From a virus, in the IMG/VR virus record IMGVR_UViG_3300006735_000252, positions 1 through 24,091 of that record: 24,091 bases of DNA; one strand, given 5' to 3'. The notes under the pieces were generated by a model. It saw only the letters and a program-made list of their open reading frames with translations. It searched no databases and was not told the DNA's origin. A program made the position numbers and the translations under genes. Of the stretch, positions 10,501 through 17,729 are shown one piece after another (within the stretch, counting starts at the first letter, position 1; each line of letters opens with the position of its first letter).

Positions 10501-13500
10501 TTGTTAAACCTAAACTGAGCACCTGGATGTAAGTTTCTTATAAAATCCCTTATTTTATTATCAGTATCGCCATTTTGATTGTATGTTGGATCCCATTGTT
10601 TTTCGTGTAACTCTCTGTGCTTTAAATCATAACCAACTCCAATTCCAGGTCCTGGTGCTAAAAATCTATAGTTATTATTTACATCGTGATTACCTTCCAT
10701 CATTATATGACGGTGCTTCGTGCCACCACTACCAAATTTTGAATTTTTTGTTTCACCAGTAAAAACACCTCCGCCCCATATACCCTGCAAATTAGCAGCC
10801 CAAGAGTTTTGGCCAAACAATGTTGGGGATGTATCTTTAAATGTTCCGCTGTGTAAATTTCTTCCAGGTGCAAAAAACGATAAGTGCATAAAATGTCTAC
10901 CAACCTCACCGTCGTTAGAATAAGTTTTAGTATCATTACCAACACCGTGACCACCTTTAGTGTTAATACCACTAAACCATCTTCTAGCACCGTTCGCGTG
11001 AATATCAGTTGTTGTAACTATGCCCTCTAATCCGTTTATGTGATTACCATCTACATCAGTAGGCGTATTTCTTGATACTTTTTGTAGTGGACCAACCCAA
11101 CCATCAACTTTTTTATTTCTCCAATCATTTTGCGCTGGCACCAGTGGTGATGTAGATATAAAATCATCATTCCACCAAAGGGAATTGCTTTTTAATTTCT
11201 TTTTTAAACCAGATTGGTTTTTAAAATCAGTTATCCAAGTTTTCATTGGTGGATAGCTCCAACTTGATTCTTCTGCAGAGCCAGCTTGACCAGCTGTACA
11301 ACCAGACCAAGTTATACAAGAATACTTAGCATAGTTACTAGCCTCACTTTGTCCAGCAGCCATGTACATAGAATCTATAAAAAATTGAGAACCTCCAAAA
11401 GCGGTATAAATACCACCCCAAGCTGCCTCGTAGTCCGTAACTTTTAAAGCCGAATTGTTAGCATCAACATCTCCCTCCGTGTTATTAGCACTATCATGTA
11501 TACTATCTGAAGCATCCGTGGTGTGATCAGCAGTAAAACCATCGTAATTTGTAAGTCCATAATTAGTCACGTTGTTAATATTATAAGTAGCAGAACTACC
11601 TATATCATCTTGCCAGTAGTAACCAAATCTTTTTGATGTAACTTGAAATTGATCTAATGTATTAACAGGATTACCGCTTTGAACTAAATCTGTAATTTGG
11701 TTTTTAGATATTTTAACGAAGAATTTACCAGAGAAATTTTGATCATCTTTAAGTTCTTTTCTTTCTATTTGAACAATTAAATCTGCGTGTAATAATGACT
11801 GTGCCGTAGAAGAATCACCGTTAACGTGTGCTATATCAGCGTCTATTTTAGTTATTTTAGTCGCTAGTTTTAAATCATAATTAGCACCACCAAACTTACC
11901 GCTTGTTATTTTGTATTTTTTTGATGATACTCCTTTTCCACTCGCATCTAATCTTCTCCAAGAAATATATAAATTATTAGTTCTTATTGGACCGTCATTT
12001 ATATCCGTGGCCTCTGTTTCTAAAGGCACGCCTCCAAAAAGCTTAATATTACCAGAGTTTTCAAAGCTTTTCCAACCAACGTGCGACAAAGATAAGGTAT
12101 CAACTTCTTTATCCATTCTTTTTGCCTCTTTATCAAAAACCTCTATTGTTAACGCGTCAGTAGCATTGGCATCACTTGTTTGACCCACCTGACCATAATT
12201 GACTAATTGATACTTACAAGCTTCAGGTGCGTTATTTTGAATATCAATAATTTTAAATTTATTTTCAAAAGCAATTTGCTCTTCACCAGTACCAATTTTT
12301 TTCTTTAATATTATATAATCATCTTCTGAAATTTTGTTTCTATCAGCAGATGGAAATGAAATCCATATGTTACCTTTTTCACTATCTAAATCGTAAGTGC
12401 TTTTAGTAACCCAAGCTCTATCCATTATTAAGTTATAATATTGGTTTGAAGTTTCTTTTATAAAAAACTTTAATGAATCAACCCACTCTGGAAAATTATT
12501 AGCAACACTTGTGTTTAATTGAAGGCTTCTACTAGCGTTTCTAATGTTATCGCTTTGCCAAGGTATGTTAACAGCGCCATCTGTAGAAGTAAAAACAGGT
12601 GTTTCTCTACCAAACTTATCACTATAAACAACACCTACTTGGTAATTTCTTTGTGATTTAATAGATCTCAAGCCTTGTGATTCAAAATTGTTTATCTTAG
12701 CATTTCTATCGTTGTAGCTAATAGATATTTCCACATCCTCACCTAAATCATAGTTTTGTACGTAGTTACCGTAAACAACCCTATTGCCGGTAACTTCTTG
12801 GGCTAAAGCTTTTTTAGGAACATTATCCCAAGGTCTTAGTAGTTGGTTTTCAGGTAGTGCGGCATAAATGTTTTCTGTAGTTACAATATACTTACCACCC
12901 CCAGCGCTACCTATTGCCTTGAAAGTACCATTTGGATATGTGGCATTTATAGTACTTGGATTACCTAAACCTATATCCTCGCCTAATCCTTCGTGACTAC
13001 TTTGCTCGTGCCAATCTTTATGAGATCTTTTTATTGTACTAATAGAGTATATAACAGGTGATTCCTCCTGTTTGTATAATATTTCTATTTCATCAACGTT
13101 TTCTGGCGTATGCACTGTAACAAACTCTGTTAACTCAATAGAGTGAATAGAGTTTACCATAGCTTTGTTGTGCGCATCTTCTACATCATAAGCATTATCT
13201 TTGTTGTAAAAAATGTTTGTAACATTGGAAACACTAGCGTCTTTTGGGTATTTAGCATTAAAGACTGGGTGTGTAAAAGGTGAGAAAGGTGAAACTTCAC
13301 CATCTTTATATTTATACCTATAAGCAAATCTAGGTAATTTTGTTTCAAAAATATTTGGAATATTTATATCACTATTGATAGATTCAGAGTGATTTATTTT
13401 TATCGATGGAGCGCTTAAAGGTTTAGGTTTTATAACGGTAATGTGACGTTCTTCGATATCTATTGTTTGATTAACATATGACGTAGTCCCATCAGGCAAT

Positions 13501-14348
13501 GTTACGGCTTTACAGCCAAAAATAATATCACCCTTTTCCCAAGGATCACTATTATCCAAAGATGGCCCAGCTCCTTGTAAGGCATAAAAATAATTTCCAG
13601 GTTGTCCAGCGGCGGGATCTGGATCGCTCCAAACTTCAATATTTTTTAACCCTAAATACTCGTTATCTCTATAATGTTTAACCGTGTGGTATTGACTTGC
13701 AACACCTGGGTTTACCGGTGGAACGCCTAGCACAGCTTCTAATTGCTTCTCCTCATACCAAACTCGATCACCTTGAGAAACAGCATTTGTAACGGGGCTA
13801 AAGTTTCCAAGTTGTGTAATAAGATTTATAGTCAACCCATTAAAACTACCTTTTTCAAAACTTAATTGCGTGTGTTGGTTTCCACTTATATCTGTGCCCG
13901 CTTTGCAGGTGTCTATGTTTATTTTTCTTGGATTATTAACGTTATCTGTCCAAAGTAATAAATTATCTATTATGTTTATACCAGTTATTATTTTGTTTGG
14001 AAACTTTAAAACGGCTTTAGGAGTGCCAACATGTTTATCCACAAAGACATACGCTTTCTTATCTATATCAATGTCATACTCTATTATACAATCTGCTTCG
14101 TAACTTGAAACAAACCAATATAGTTTATTTGTTTTATCATCTGCAATACTACCCACACAGGTAAAGCCATCTTCTAAATAAACTAAACCATGGTTTCCTA
14201 ATATGTTTTTAACAACCCCAACGTTAGAACCTTCTGACGTGGATACCTCTATGTTTAAAGCATCTCTATACTCACCACTAGGTACTAATCTTTCGTCAAG
14301 ATCTTTATTTATCCTTCCTTTAAGAAAATTATTTTTAATCTCCGGCAT
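4512..14348 (-). CDS. Giant tail nozzle/muzzle-like protein with C-terminal beta-sandwich modules
   Basis: A 3278-residue protein from one uninterrupted frame, about 41% of the window. The N-terminus (FLKGRINKDLDERLV, then GEYRDALN) and the following repeated strands (VGSIADDKTNKLYWFV, ITGINIIDNLLLWTD) have the look of a beta-propeller platform, as in the T7 gp12 nozzle and crAss-like muzzle proteins. Further core segments are FAYRYKYKDGEVSPFSPF (about 341), YQVGVVYSDKFGRETPVF (569) and, most typical of the family as I remember it, 1560-1770 with WYNCFSFGNG, DKVISIVSNKD, YGISKNPESFA and RGAVLRLSKDGLTPIS. Residues about 900-1330 look like an insertion. From about 2285 onward, strands such as YKISF followed by a closing IDNISMVKV recall carbohydrate-binding jelly rolls. 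The last 33 residues are Ser/Thr-rich. It follows the adaptor gene by three bases. The nozzle role is inferred; a structural protein is near certain. Confidence 0.85.
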   Translation of the reverse strand: MPEIKNNFLKGRINKDLDERLVPSGEYRDALNIEVSTSEGSNVGVVKNILGNHGLVYLEDGFTCVGSIADDKTNKLYWFVSSYEADCIIEYDIDIDKKAYVFVDKHVGTPKAVLKFPNKIITGINIIDNLLLWTDNVNNPRKINIDTCKAGTDISGNQHTQLSFEKGSFNGLTINLITQLGNFSPVTNAVSQGDRVWYEEKQLEAVLGVPPVNPGVASQYHTVKHYRDNEYLGLKNIEVWSDPDPAAGQPGNYFYALQGAGPSLDNSDPWEKGDIIFGCKAVTLPDGTTSYVNQTIDIEERHITVIKPKPLSAPSIKINHSESINSDINIPNIFETKLPRFAYRYKYKDGEVSPFSPFTHPVFNAKYPKDASVSNVTNIFYNKDNAYDVEDAHNKAMVNSIHSIELTEFVTVHTPENVDEIEILYKQEESPVIYSISTIKRSHKDWHEQSSHEGLGEDIGLGNPSTINATYPNGTFKAIGSAGGGKYIVTTENIYAALPENQLLRPWDNVPKKALAQEVTGNRVVYGNYVQNYDLGEDVEISISYNDRNAKINNFESQGLRSIKSQRNYQVGVVYSDKFGRETPVFTSTDGAVNIPWQSDNIRNASRSLQLNTSVANNFPEWVDSLKFFIKETSNQYYNLIMDRAWVTKSTYDLDSEKGNIWISFPSADRNKISEDDYIILKKKIGTGEEQIAFENKFKIIDIQNNAPEACKYQLVNYGQVGQTSDANATDALTIEVFDKEAKRMDKEVDTLSLSHVGWKSFENSGNIKLFGGVPLETEATDINDGPIRTNNLYISWRRLDASGKGVSSKKYKITSGKFGGANYDLKLATKITKIDADIAHVNGDSSTAQSLLHADLIVQIERKELKDDQNFSGKFFVKISKNQITDLVQSGNPVNTLDQFQVTSKRFGYYWQDDIGSSATYNINNVTNYGLTNYDGFTADHTTDASDSIHDSANNTEGDVDANNSALKVTDYEAAWGGIYTAFGGSQFFIDSMYMAAGQSEASNYAKYSCITWSGCTAGQAGSAEESSWSYPPMKTWITDFKNQSGLKKKLKSNSLWWNDDFISTSPLVPAQNDWRNKKVDGWVGPLQKVSRNTPTDVDGNHINGLEGIVTTTDIHANGARRWFSGINTKGGHGVGNDTKTYSNDGEVGRHFMHLSFFAPGRNLHSGTFKDTSPTLFGQNSWAANLQGIWGGGVFTGETKNSKFGSGGTKHRHIMMEGNHDVNNNYRFLAPGPGIGVGYDLKHRELHEKQWDPTYNQNGDTDNKIRDFIRNLHPGAQFRFNKVGDTTDTEVYTIKKVSVKKLYNHTSWRKPFNRYVDGAYKHLSSHALEYKSVEQTALEYLKKVNDSGTYSSSGTEEDDFKTAIHNFGKANNRRICYIIELDKNPVASASGFNPLEASANIMSADVVGNNFCDIEFLDPVKDVLLSDLSKFPAIWELDPKKQEVDLDIYYEASGNLPVKLSETTSELFAPTGCRVEILNSTITTSCILESWNGSTATLSPGFPKYDVQNGVETAIDYSDMSFKFIRKDGSYTVAEAISNYDVPATGQAIKVITEFDFKENIGENLIAGLSWYNCFSFGNGIESNRIRDDYNQIFIANGVKASTTTQEIYKEEHRANSLIYSGIYNSNSGVNDLNQFIMAEKTTKDLNPTFGSIQKLFQRRISLIAFCEDKVISIVSNKDTIFNADANPQLVASDKVLGDANPFSGDYGISKNPESFARESFRTYFTDKQRGAVLRLSKDGLTPISKTGMHDWFRDNLREYNSLIGTYDSYKEDYNLTLSNNSFSQNLLQDAYLEAGGDPIEIADTTNRVLNSVPTGTNFQYPYEIHDILELGTAGVASNPFYWDDFINPNLDTSIYITNHAEIPLGSLIPAVTQTYVTTGVASASSQWGGGAGQLMTDALDDSGGSVPGAIFGSHAEDPLSTTNGNYESITPSIAKNDLNYYPTLDNSGFLIGGGPDANISAHITKNEPGSTNNVANFNYPIPNNPNSTLTGNVSRKAQWKNNQSGIVWDRINTGGYIEWTNIGLGGVHQLGHSYAARGGVNDSYLSSSSIGTAVQTAQGYSANENTDNITHGSCFAGDEIHVQVKLLLYATPKGDGWSTSTTNQGKARFGRNYIRPKLELYDGTNIVGTNDHLTAGGGEIIDRAYTGAYYGVGMASANPEGAFIPRASQLVNGDIIADWDNDGTTRASNSGDVTPYNCFHSTPFGGADGDQGETFYGYTQPINFVDAYSWQNYANVEFSSTKYDSSNTGTSTQQNWTIDDANYDRWHVLGPVGYAHSNGTQDTREYKISFSIKLGKLNGQSYADYLKNGPSPGFGFDEDPITKVVDSLKLRFYGKTSGSPSGNWYDDVGSNWNKLKRPLFKILDVRIKKGFSVVQANIPATTSTTIDVTGVAPVPAVTIPAWREIQHNRFSLPSQTWTLSANAVGTSFTVVGAETSYGDNRAAVPTQGLDSIGNTVNYVVPQGFTFSHDGSTDAQNNLTLWDTGDYTSNDSYSGTVGSAGSTLGLYDRGSDGAVYSSHLESIANDYIEIVSDANTSQTAVDHGLIIEPWVIDQWYLVDIEFDDTYNPNSGNGGLDGTVRILNVAPSGPDFDDGEDISEFGVGKYSGDNVNSHLQMVQTVRTEYGGSGLGSGDGKTVLRGLFKFASNSFFALNPTNYLANSLAVRVVGCENGIRITKIHCKHLDDLPTTGVVADWEENQQSTYNAVHSLSNNVLYYKNNSLAWQVPADQNGIMLYNKWEQVIPFPENIYETEWKFSFTVSPNPITNNFSGTVGGVIAVEESSIFRGFAFNNITDTGNYLLVFDLKQTPTTANWKVYRENLGTPVTESSNVYSTAELVDNLASIGWFASNAGNKIQLFHDVGVGVTAAQEFAISNISFIPVQNTLLGGTIGAWNISNFDSVTNDYITLDSENNYFVFDDCPIYETGETQFININQQISKPVNKNDQYKISFTHEITQGEINIYYYNSEGFGFRIENIGGATAGQPINFEQIVTIGQQDFTPGQGTINSIDYSSTGLNLDSDLTSSFVIVAGDNGSVIKGFIDNISMVKVFVDAGISDKTITFNEAVNGWSSFKSFVPESGVSLSKKYFTFKDGNLWQHYVPKVNGATEYESGEFQIKHKAEEANNYNNFYDNQYGSKVQFVSNQDPSTVKVFNTLNYEGSQTYVAKPLTEGNITINNAIAWSSGKDVSGWKCTEIKTDLDSGSIVEFIKKEGKWFNYIQGDNTQQALDTSRFDVQGIGVIDNATSISFTSATAFSFSSGSSGSVSSDSVSPAPTSTTY

Positions 14349-14351
14349 GTA

Positions 14352-15998
14352 TTAGTGTTTTATTTGCTTAGATTTGCCTCTAAGTATTTGAGTTAATTCT
14401 TCTAGTTTTATATTAGATAATCTTAATTTAGCTTTTCTAACAGCTGCAAATTTGTCACGTTGAAAGGATCTAGCTACCCCCTGCCCGTACGATGATGTTG
14501 ATAAAATAGCGTGAGCTATCCATTTATACATTGCATCTTCTGCAAACTTATGAACTTGCATTTCAGCATCAGTTCCAAGACTATCACTTATATAATCTAA
14601 GATCACAGTTTTTCCTGAAATATTAGAACTAAAATGAATTCTTCCCAACCTGTCATCTATATAAAAAGATCCATTTGCTTGAGCGTGTTGAGGATCAAGT
14701 CCATACCTCTTACCAGTCATGTGCCAATAGGTGTTGTCCTCATAGTCATCGTTGTTATTCTCTGATGGAGAATTGCCTTTATAACTATTCCAAGTTGATG
14801 AATTCCTTTCGTTACCAGCTTTAGGTATTAAACTAGTAGAATCTTCTGTTTGTGTTACAACTACATTATCTATAGAGTTTGCTAATACAGCTCCTGCTAA
14901 TCTATTTCCTCTTGTATAAGTGTCACTACTAGGTAAAACTGCATTTAAAGTAGATATTATAACCGCGTATACAGTATCCTGACCACTAACATCTATATTT
15001 AATACTTCTTCATCACTAGTAGTTGATCCAACTGTAGTTGGGCCATTCCATTCAATATAACTATCTTCACCATCGTAAGTTGTAAGATTAAAAAGATCAG
15101 TTCCGAAATTTGGAGTAAGATTATTAGGGCTAACACCTGCTCCAGCATTGTTTACAATATTATTTGTTACACTTGACGGGACGTTACTGCTTAATCCAAA
15201 TCTTAAAAGACCACGGTTTGGAGTTGTACTCACTACGTTGGTATGTGTGTGAGTAGTTGATACAGTGGGAGTAGCAGGATCATTATCATGGTCTATGTGA
15301 TGAGTGTGATTAGTTGTTGCGTCAGCATCCATAATAACAGTGTCGGCAATACCCGTAGCCGATATATCTAAATAATCTACGCCACTAACATCTATTGCTT
15401 GCCAAGCAGCGTGAACAGAAACATTATTATAACCACCTCCACCATTTCTAGTATGAAATGAAGTTTTTAACGCGCCGTTATCAATAGCCATACCCCCTTT
15501 GTGAGCACTATTTAAAACAGTAGCTGGGGTTGCAATCGTCCAAGCTGGCGTAAGAGTTGTTGAAAAATCACTATTTTCTAATATACCAACATTAGATGTT
15601 ACGAACGAAAAATCATAACTACCATCGTCATGTTGACTTATTTGAAATGGATTTGAAGTTTGACTGGTAGGATATAAAGGGTGTTTAATACCAGAAGAAT
15701 CAGTCCAAGATAATTTAGTGTAATTCACATAATCATGAGGCAATGGCATTAATAATGTTGGTGGTAAATCTATTTGATAAGATTTTACAGATTTAAAAGT
15801 ATCAAATGATAATTCTGCTAGAGCTCTCATGGCGTGAAAAGCTATATCAGCCCTTTTTATTTTTGGTATAATTTTGTTTTCTCCAACATAAGCAACTTCA
15901 AATTGAGTTATAATATCATCTAAAGAAACAAACTGATAATTACCAAAATCATTATTTTGATAGTATTCTTTATGTGTCTTGCCGTCTAGTAATCCCAT
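14352..15998 (-). CDS. Head-to-tail ring/adaptor-like protein with central beta-rich insertion
   Basis: A 548-residue protein. Residues 20-120 are conserved-looking, with helices (LDDIITQFEVAYVG, RADIAFHAMRALAELSFDTF) and a strand set DLPPTLLMPLPHDYVNYTKL. Residues about 425-548 return to the same style: YIDDRLGRIHFSS, ILDYISDS, then helices ending in a basic tail. This two-part layout fits podovirus adaptor (T7 gp11-type) or crAss-like ring proteins. Between them, about 125-395, lies a beta-rich, Gly/Thr/Asn-rich stretch beginning near ENSDFSTTLTPAW and ending near IDNVVVTQ, the pattern of a carbohydrate-binding-type jelly roll. It includes a His cluster at 231-252 (HTHHIDHD and THTHT). Usual adaptor proteins are near 200-250 residues, so the insertion explains the extra length. 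It sits between a smaller adaptor-like gene (four-base gap) and the giant tail gene. Adaptor role is inferred. Confidence 0.8.
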   Translation of the reverse strand: MGLLDGKTHKEYYQNNDFGNYQFVSLDDIITQFEVAYVGENKIIPKIKRADIAFHAMRALAELSFDTFKSVKSYQIDLPPTLLMPLPHDYVNYTKLSWTDSSGIKHPLYPTSQTSNPFQISQHDDGSYDFSFVTSNVGILENSDFSTTLTPAWTIATPATVLNSAHKGGMAIDNGALKTSFHTRNGGGGYNNVSVHAAWQAIDVSGVDYLDISATGIADTVIMDADATTNHTHHIDHDNDPATPTVSTTHTHTNVVSTTPNRGLLRFGLSSNVPSSVTNNIVNNAGAGVSPNNLTPNFGTDLFNLTTYDGEDSYIEWNGPTTVGSTTSDEEVLNIDVSGQDTVYAVIISTLNAVLPSSDTYTRGNRLAGAVLANSIDNVVVTQTEDSTSLIPKAGNERNSSTWNSYKGNSPSENNNDDYEDNTYWHMTGKRYGLDPQHAQANGSFYIDDRLGRIHFSSNISGKTVILDYISDSLGTDAEMQVHKFAEDAMYKWIAHAILSTSSYGQGVARSFQRDKFAAVRKAKLRLSNIKLEELTQILRGKSKQIKH

Positions 15999-16002
15999 TT
16001 AT

Positions 16003-16755
16003 TTATTGTTTTTCTTGTTGTAAAGTTGTCATTTCTTGTTGTGCCGCTGCCCCGGTTAATTGTAAATCTTTTATAGATATACCAGCTAGTTGTAATATTT
16101 TTAAAACTAAATCGTTTTCTTCAGATGAATGTAATTCAAAATCATTATGATCAGCAGCGCTAGGATTATACAAAGCGTTTTTACTACCGCTTATTAAATA
16201 AGTCCAGTTAGGGCTTGATGGTTTTCTTATGTAATTAACAAGCACAGTATCACTTGAGGATGTGGTTGATTGAGGTGTTGGATATATTCTAATAGTGTTA
16301 CTACCCATTGCAGAAGAATATTTTGAATACACCGGTCTTTTTTTTGTGTATATAGCAAGCGGAGAGCTTTCATATTTATCAATATCACTCAACTTTATTA
16401 ATTCCGCTGTTTCATATTTACTGTTACTAGCGTACAAAACTCTAACATTACCTAACCTGTAAAAATCTCCAAGATCAATAAGGTTTACCTCTCCTTCGCT
16501 ATTAAAACTAATACCCGCGCCACGAATTTCAAACATACTTATTTTTTCTTCAATATTAGAGACTAAGTCAGCATATTCTTGATCGTTACCAGGTACTCTT
16601 TGGCGTTGGCTTAAATCATAAAAATATTGCTCAAAAATATTCATTTGAGCGTGGTCAGCGAATAAGTTAAATTCTTGTGGCGTTATATAACCTCTTTGCT
16701 CTTTATTAGCTAATGCTAAAACTTTTTGATATACCTTGTCTACACTTATCGCCAT
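16003..16755 (-). CDS. Connector ring/tail tubular-like protein
   Basis: A 250-residue protein whose first 75 residues are mainly helical (VDKVYQKVLALANKEQRGY, then TPQEFNLFADHAQMNIFEQYF). A beta-rich middle follows (VNLIDLGDFYRLGNVRVLYA, then IRIYPTPQ and VLVNYIRKP), and then a C-terminal helix (NDLVLKILQLAGISI) ending in a Gln-rich tail. Helical ends around a beta domain, this length and the position after the capsid gene match T7 gp11-like adaptors and the ring proteins of crAss-like phages. I recall near-identical N-termini in many marine phage structural proteins, unverified here. The leader is AAAAAATAAATT before ATG, immediately after the UACG hairpin. It was probably made in similar amounts to its larger adaptor-like neighbour, whose start lies four bases downstream of its stop. 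Role is inferred. Confidence 0.8.
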   Translation of the reverse strand: MAISVDKVYQKVLALANKEQRGYITPQEFNLFADHAQMNIFEQYFYDLSQRQRVPGNDQEYADLVSNIEEKISMFEIRGAGISFNSEGEVNLIDLGDFYRLGNVRVLYASNSKYETAELIKLSDIDKYESSPLAIYTKKRPVYSKYSSAMGSNTIRIYPTPQSTTSSSDTVLVNYIRKPSSPNWTYLISGSKNALYNPSAADHNDFELHSSEENDLVLKILQLAGISIKDLQLTGAAAQQEMTTLQQEKQ

Positions 16756-16776
16756 AATTTATTTTTTGTTTGTATT

Positions 16777-16802
16777 TGCAATCGCCCCGTAGAGCGACTG
16801 CA
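16777..16802 (-). promoter_or_regulatory. Stable RNA hairpin with UACG tetraloop between capsid-side and tail-side genes
   Basis: Read on the minus strand, two 11-base arms (16802-16792 and 16787-16777) pair along their whole length around the loop UACG, closed by a C-G pair. C(UACG)G is one of the known extra-stable UNCG tetraloops. Two of the 11 pairs are G-U wobbles that form only in the minus-strand transcript, which favours function as RNA. Outside a two-base mismatch, UGUA and UACA (16808-16805 and 16774-16771) extend the symmetry. It begins 12 bases after the stop of the 279-residue gene. No U-run follows, so it is not a classical terminator. A 3'-end stabiliser or processing site for the capsid transcript is possible. 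Confidence 0.65.
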
Positions 16803-16814
16803 TCTACAGTTAGA

Positions 16815-17654
16815 TTAATTTAATCTTTTTTCAATATTGGAGTAAATCTCCATTCCTTCATCAGTCTTAAACCAGTGTGCTAAAGCAGTATAAGGATGTT
16901 CGTCAAATGGTATAACCATTAGTTTTCTACCGTTACTGCCCCACAAAAAGCTTCTTTGATCAGAAGATAATCTTAATATTCCAGCCTCAACAGCTTTTAT
17001 ACCAAAATTTCTTAGCATTACATTTTCATCATCCGCTAATTCTAAGAACAATTTAGGATTGTTTCTAGCAAACACTAGTAAATCTCTTTTAAGTTCTTTA
17101 GAACTCAAGTTAGATACCTCAGAACCCTTCTCAACACGCATGATAGCTTCCGCCATATCTATATCAATGTTTCTAGCCGCAATTAATGCGTCAACTTGCA
17201 TATCTAACATTTCAATTTCATCAGCAGCTTCTTTTGCTGGTTTATACTCTTCATATATATTGTCTCTATGAGGGTGGTATAAACTTAATAATTTTTGTAA
17301 AACTGTTTTTGACTTTTCTACAAATAAAGTTCCAGATCTAAAAACAATATGCTCTAGTCTCTGGTCGCCTTTCATTTCGTCAACAAAAGGAGTGTTTTGG
17401 TTTTGACAATATTTAAGTTCTCTTTCGTAACCTTTTTCTTCATCAAAATAATAAATACCAGCAGCTTTTACTGATCTAGAAAGCGGTTTTTTATTACCTT
17501 TTAAATAATAAACTCTATCTTTAACTTCCCACTCGTTAGATGGTTTTAATCTTTCCCTTGTTTTAGTTTTTTCAACAACAGGTGTTTCAACTTTCGGTTG
17601 CTCTACAACCGGTGGTGTTGGTACCACTTTTTTTGTTTCTTGTTTTTTTGCCAT
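16815..17654 (-). CDS. Conserved-looking phage protein of unknown function downstream of capsid gene
   Basis: A 279-residue protein. Residues 1-35 are low-complexity, rich in K, P, V, T and E, probably disordered. A compact domain follows: RVYYLKGNKKPLSRSVKAAG (48-67) and IYYFDEEKGYERELKYCQNQ (68-87), with strands and basic residues, then HIVFRSGTLFV (102-112). The rest is largely helical (115-175, and KELKRDLLVFARNNPKLFLELADD near 187-210), ending in YTALAHWFKTDEGMEIYSNI. I do not recognise a family. It lies directly after the capsid gene and its terminator-like hairpin, and before the connector genes, so a head-completion, neck or packaged protein is plausible. A minor capsid role is the alternative. 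No catalytic motif is visible. Confidence 0.75.
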   Translation of the reverse strand: MAKKQETKKVVPTPPVVEQPKVETPVVEKTKTRERLKPSNEWEVKDRVYYLKGNKKPLSRSVKAAGIYYFDEEKGYERELKYCQNQNTPFVDEMKGDQRLEHIVFRSGTLFVEKSKTVLQKLLSLYHPHRDNIYEEYKPAKEAADEIEMLDMQVDALIAARNIDIDMAEAIMRVEKGSEVSNLSSKELKRDLLVFARNNPKLFLELADDENVMLRNFGIKAVEAGILRLSSDQRSFLWGSNGRKLMVIPFDEHPYTALAHWFKTDEGMEIYSNIEKRLN

Positions 17655-17670
17655 AATATAATATATAATA

Positions 17671-17716
17671 AAATTAATAAAAATAAAGGGACTGGGAAAT
17701 TAATCCCAGTCTCTTT
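17671..17716 (-). terminator. Terminator-like hairpin after the major capsid gene
   Basis: In the 75-base gap after the capsid stop, the minus-strand transcript forms a 13-position stem (17716-17704 with 17697-17685; core AGACUGGGA with UCCCAGUC) interrupted by one A-C mismatch, around a six-base loop. It is followed by a U-rich tract (AUUUUUAUUAAUUU, 17684-17671). This is the layout of an intrinsic terminator. As the genes beyond continue on the same strand with no clear new promoter, it probably acts as a partial terminator that raises capsid mRNA relative to downstream genes, like T7 T-phi after gene 10. Confidence 0.7.
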
Positions 17717-17729
17717 AAAATAATTGTGC

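Noticed and set aside
10703-10990. Frames in both orientations inside the giant gene (also 6785-6988, 5340-5627 and 8031-8246)
   Set aside because: They are short shadows of one continuous 3278-residue frame, with no conserved motifs or independent initiation signals.
10683-11006. DIH (residue 1115) and GNHD (residue 1219) in the giant protein, resembling calcineurin-like metallophosphoesterase motifs
   Set aside because: The GDxxD motif between them and the later histidine motifs (including GHxH) are missing, and the surroundings are Gly/Asn-rich and structural-looking. Most likely coincidence.
16771-16808. Palindrome read as an intrinsic terminator
   Set aside because: The minus-strand sequence after the stem is A-rich without a U-run, so a classical Rho-independent terminator is not supported; reported as an RNA hairpin instead.
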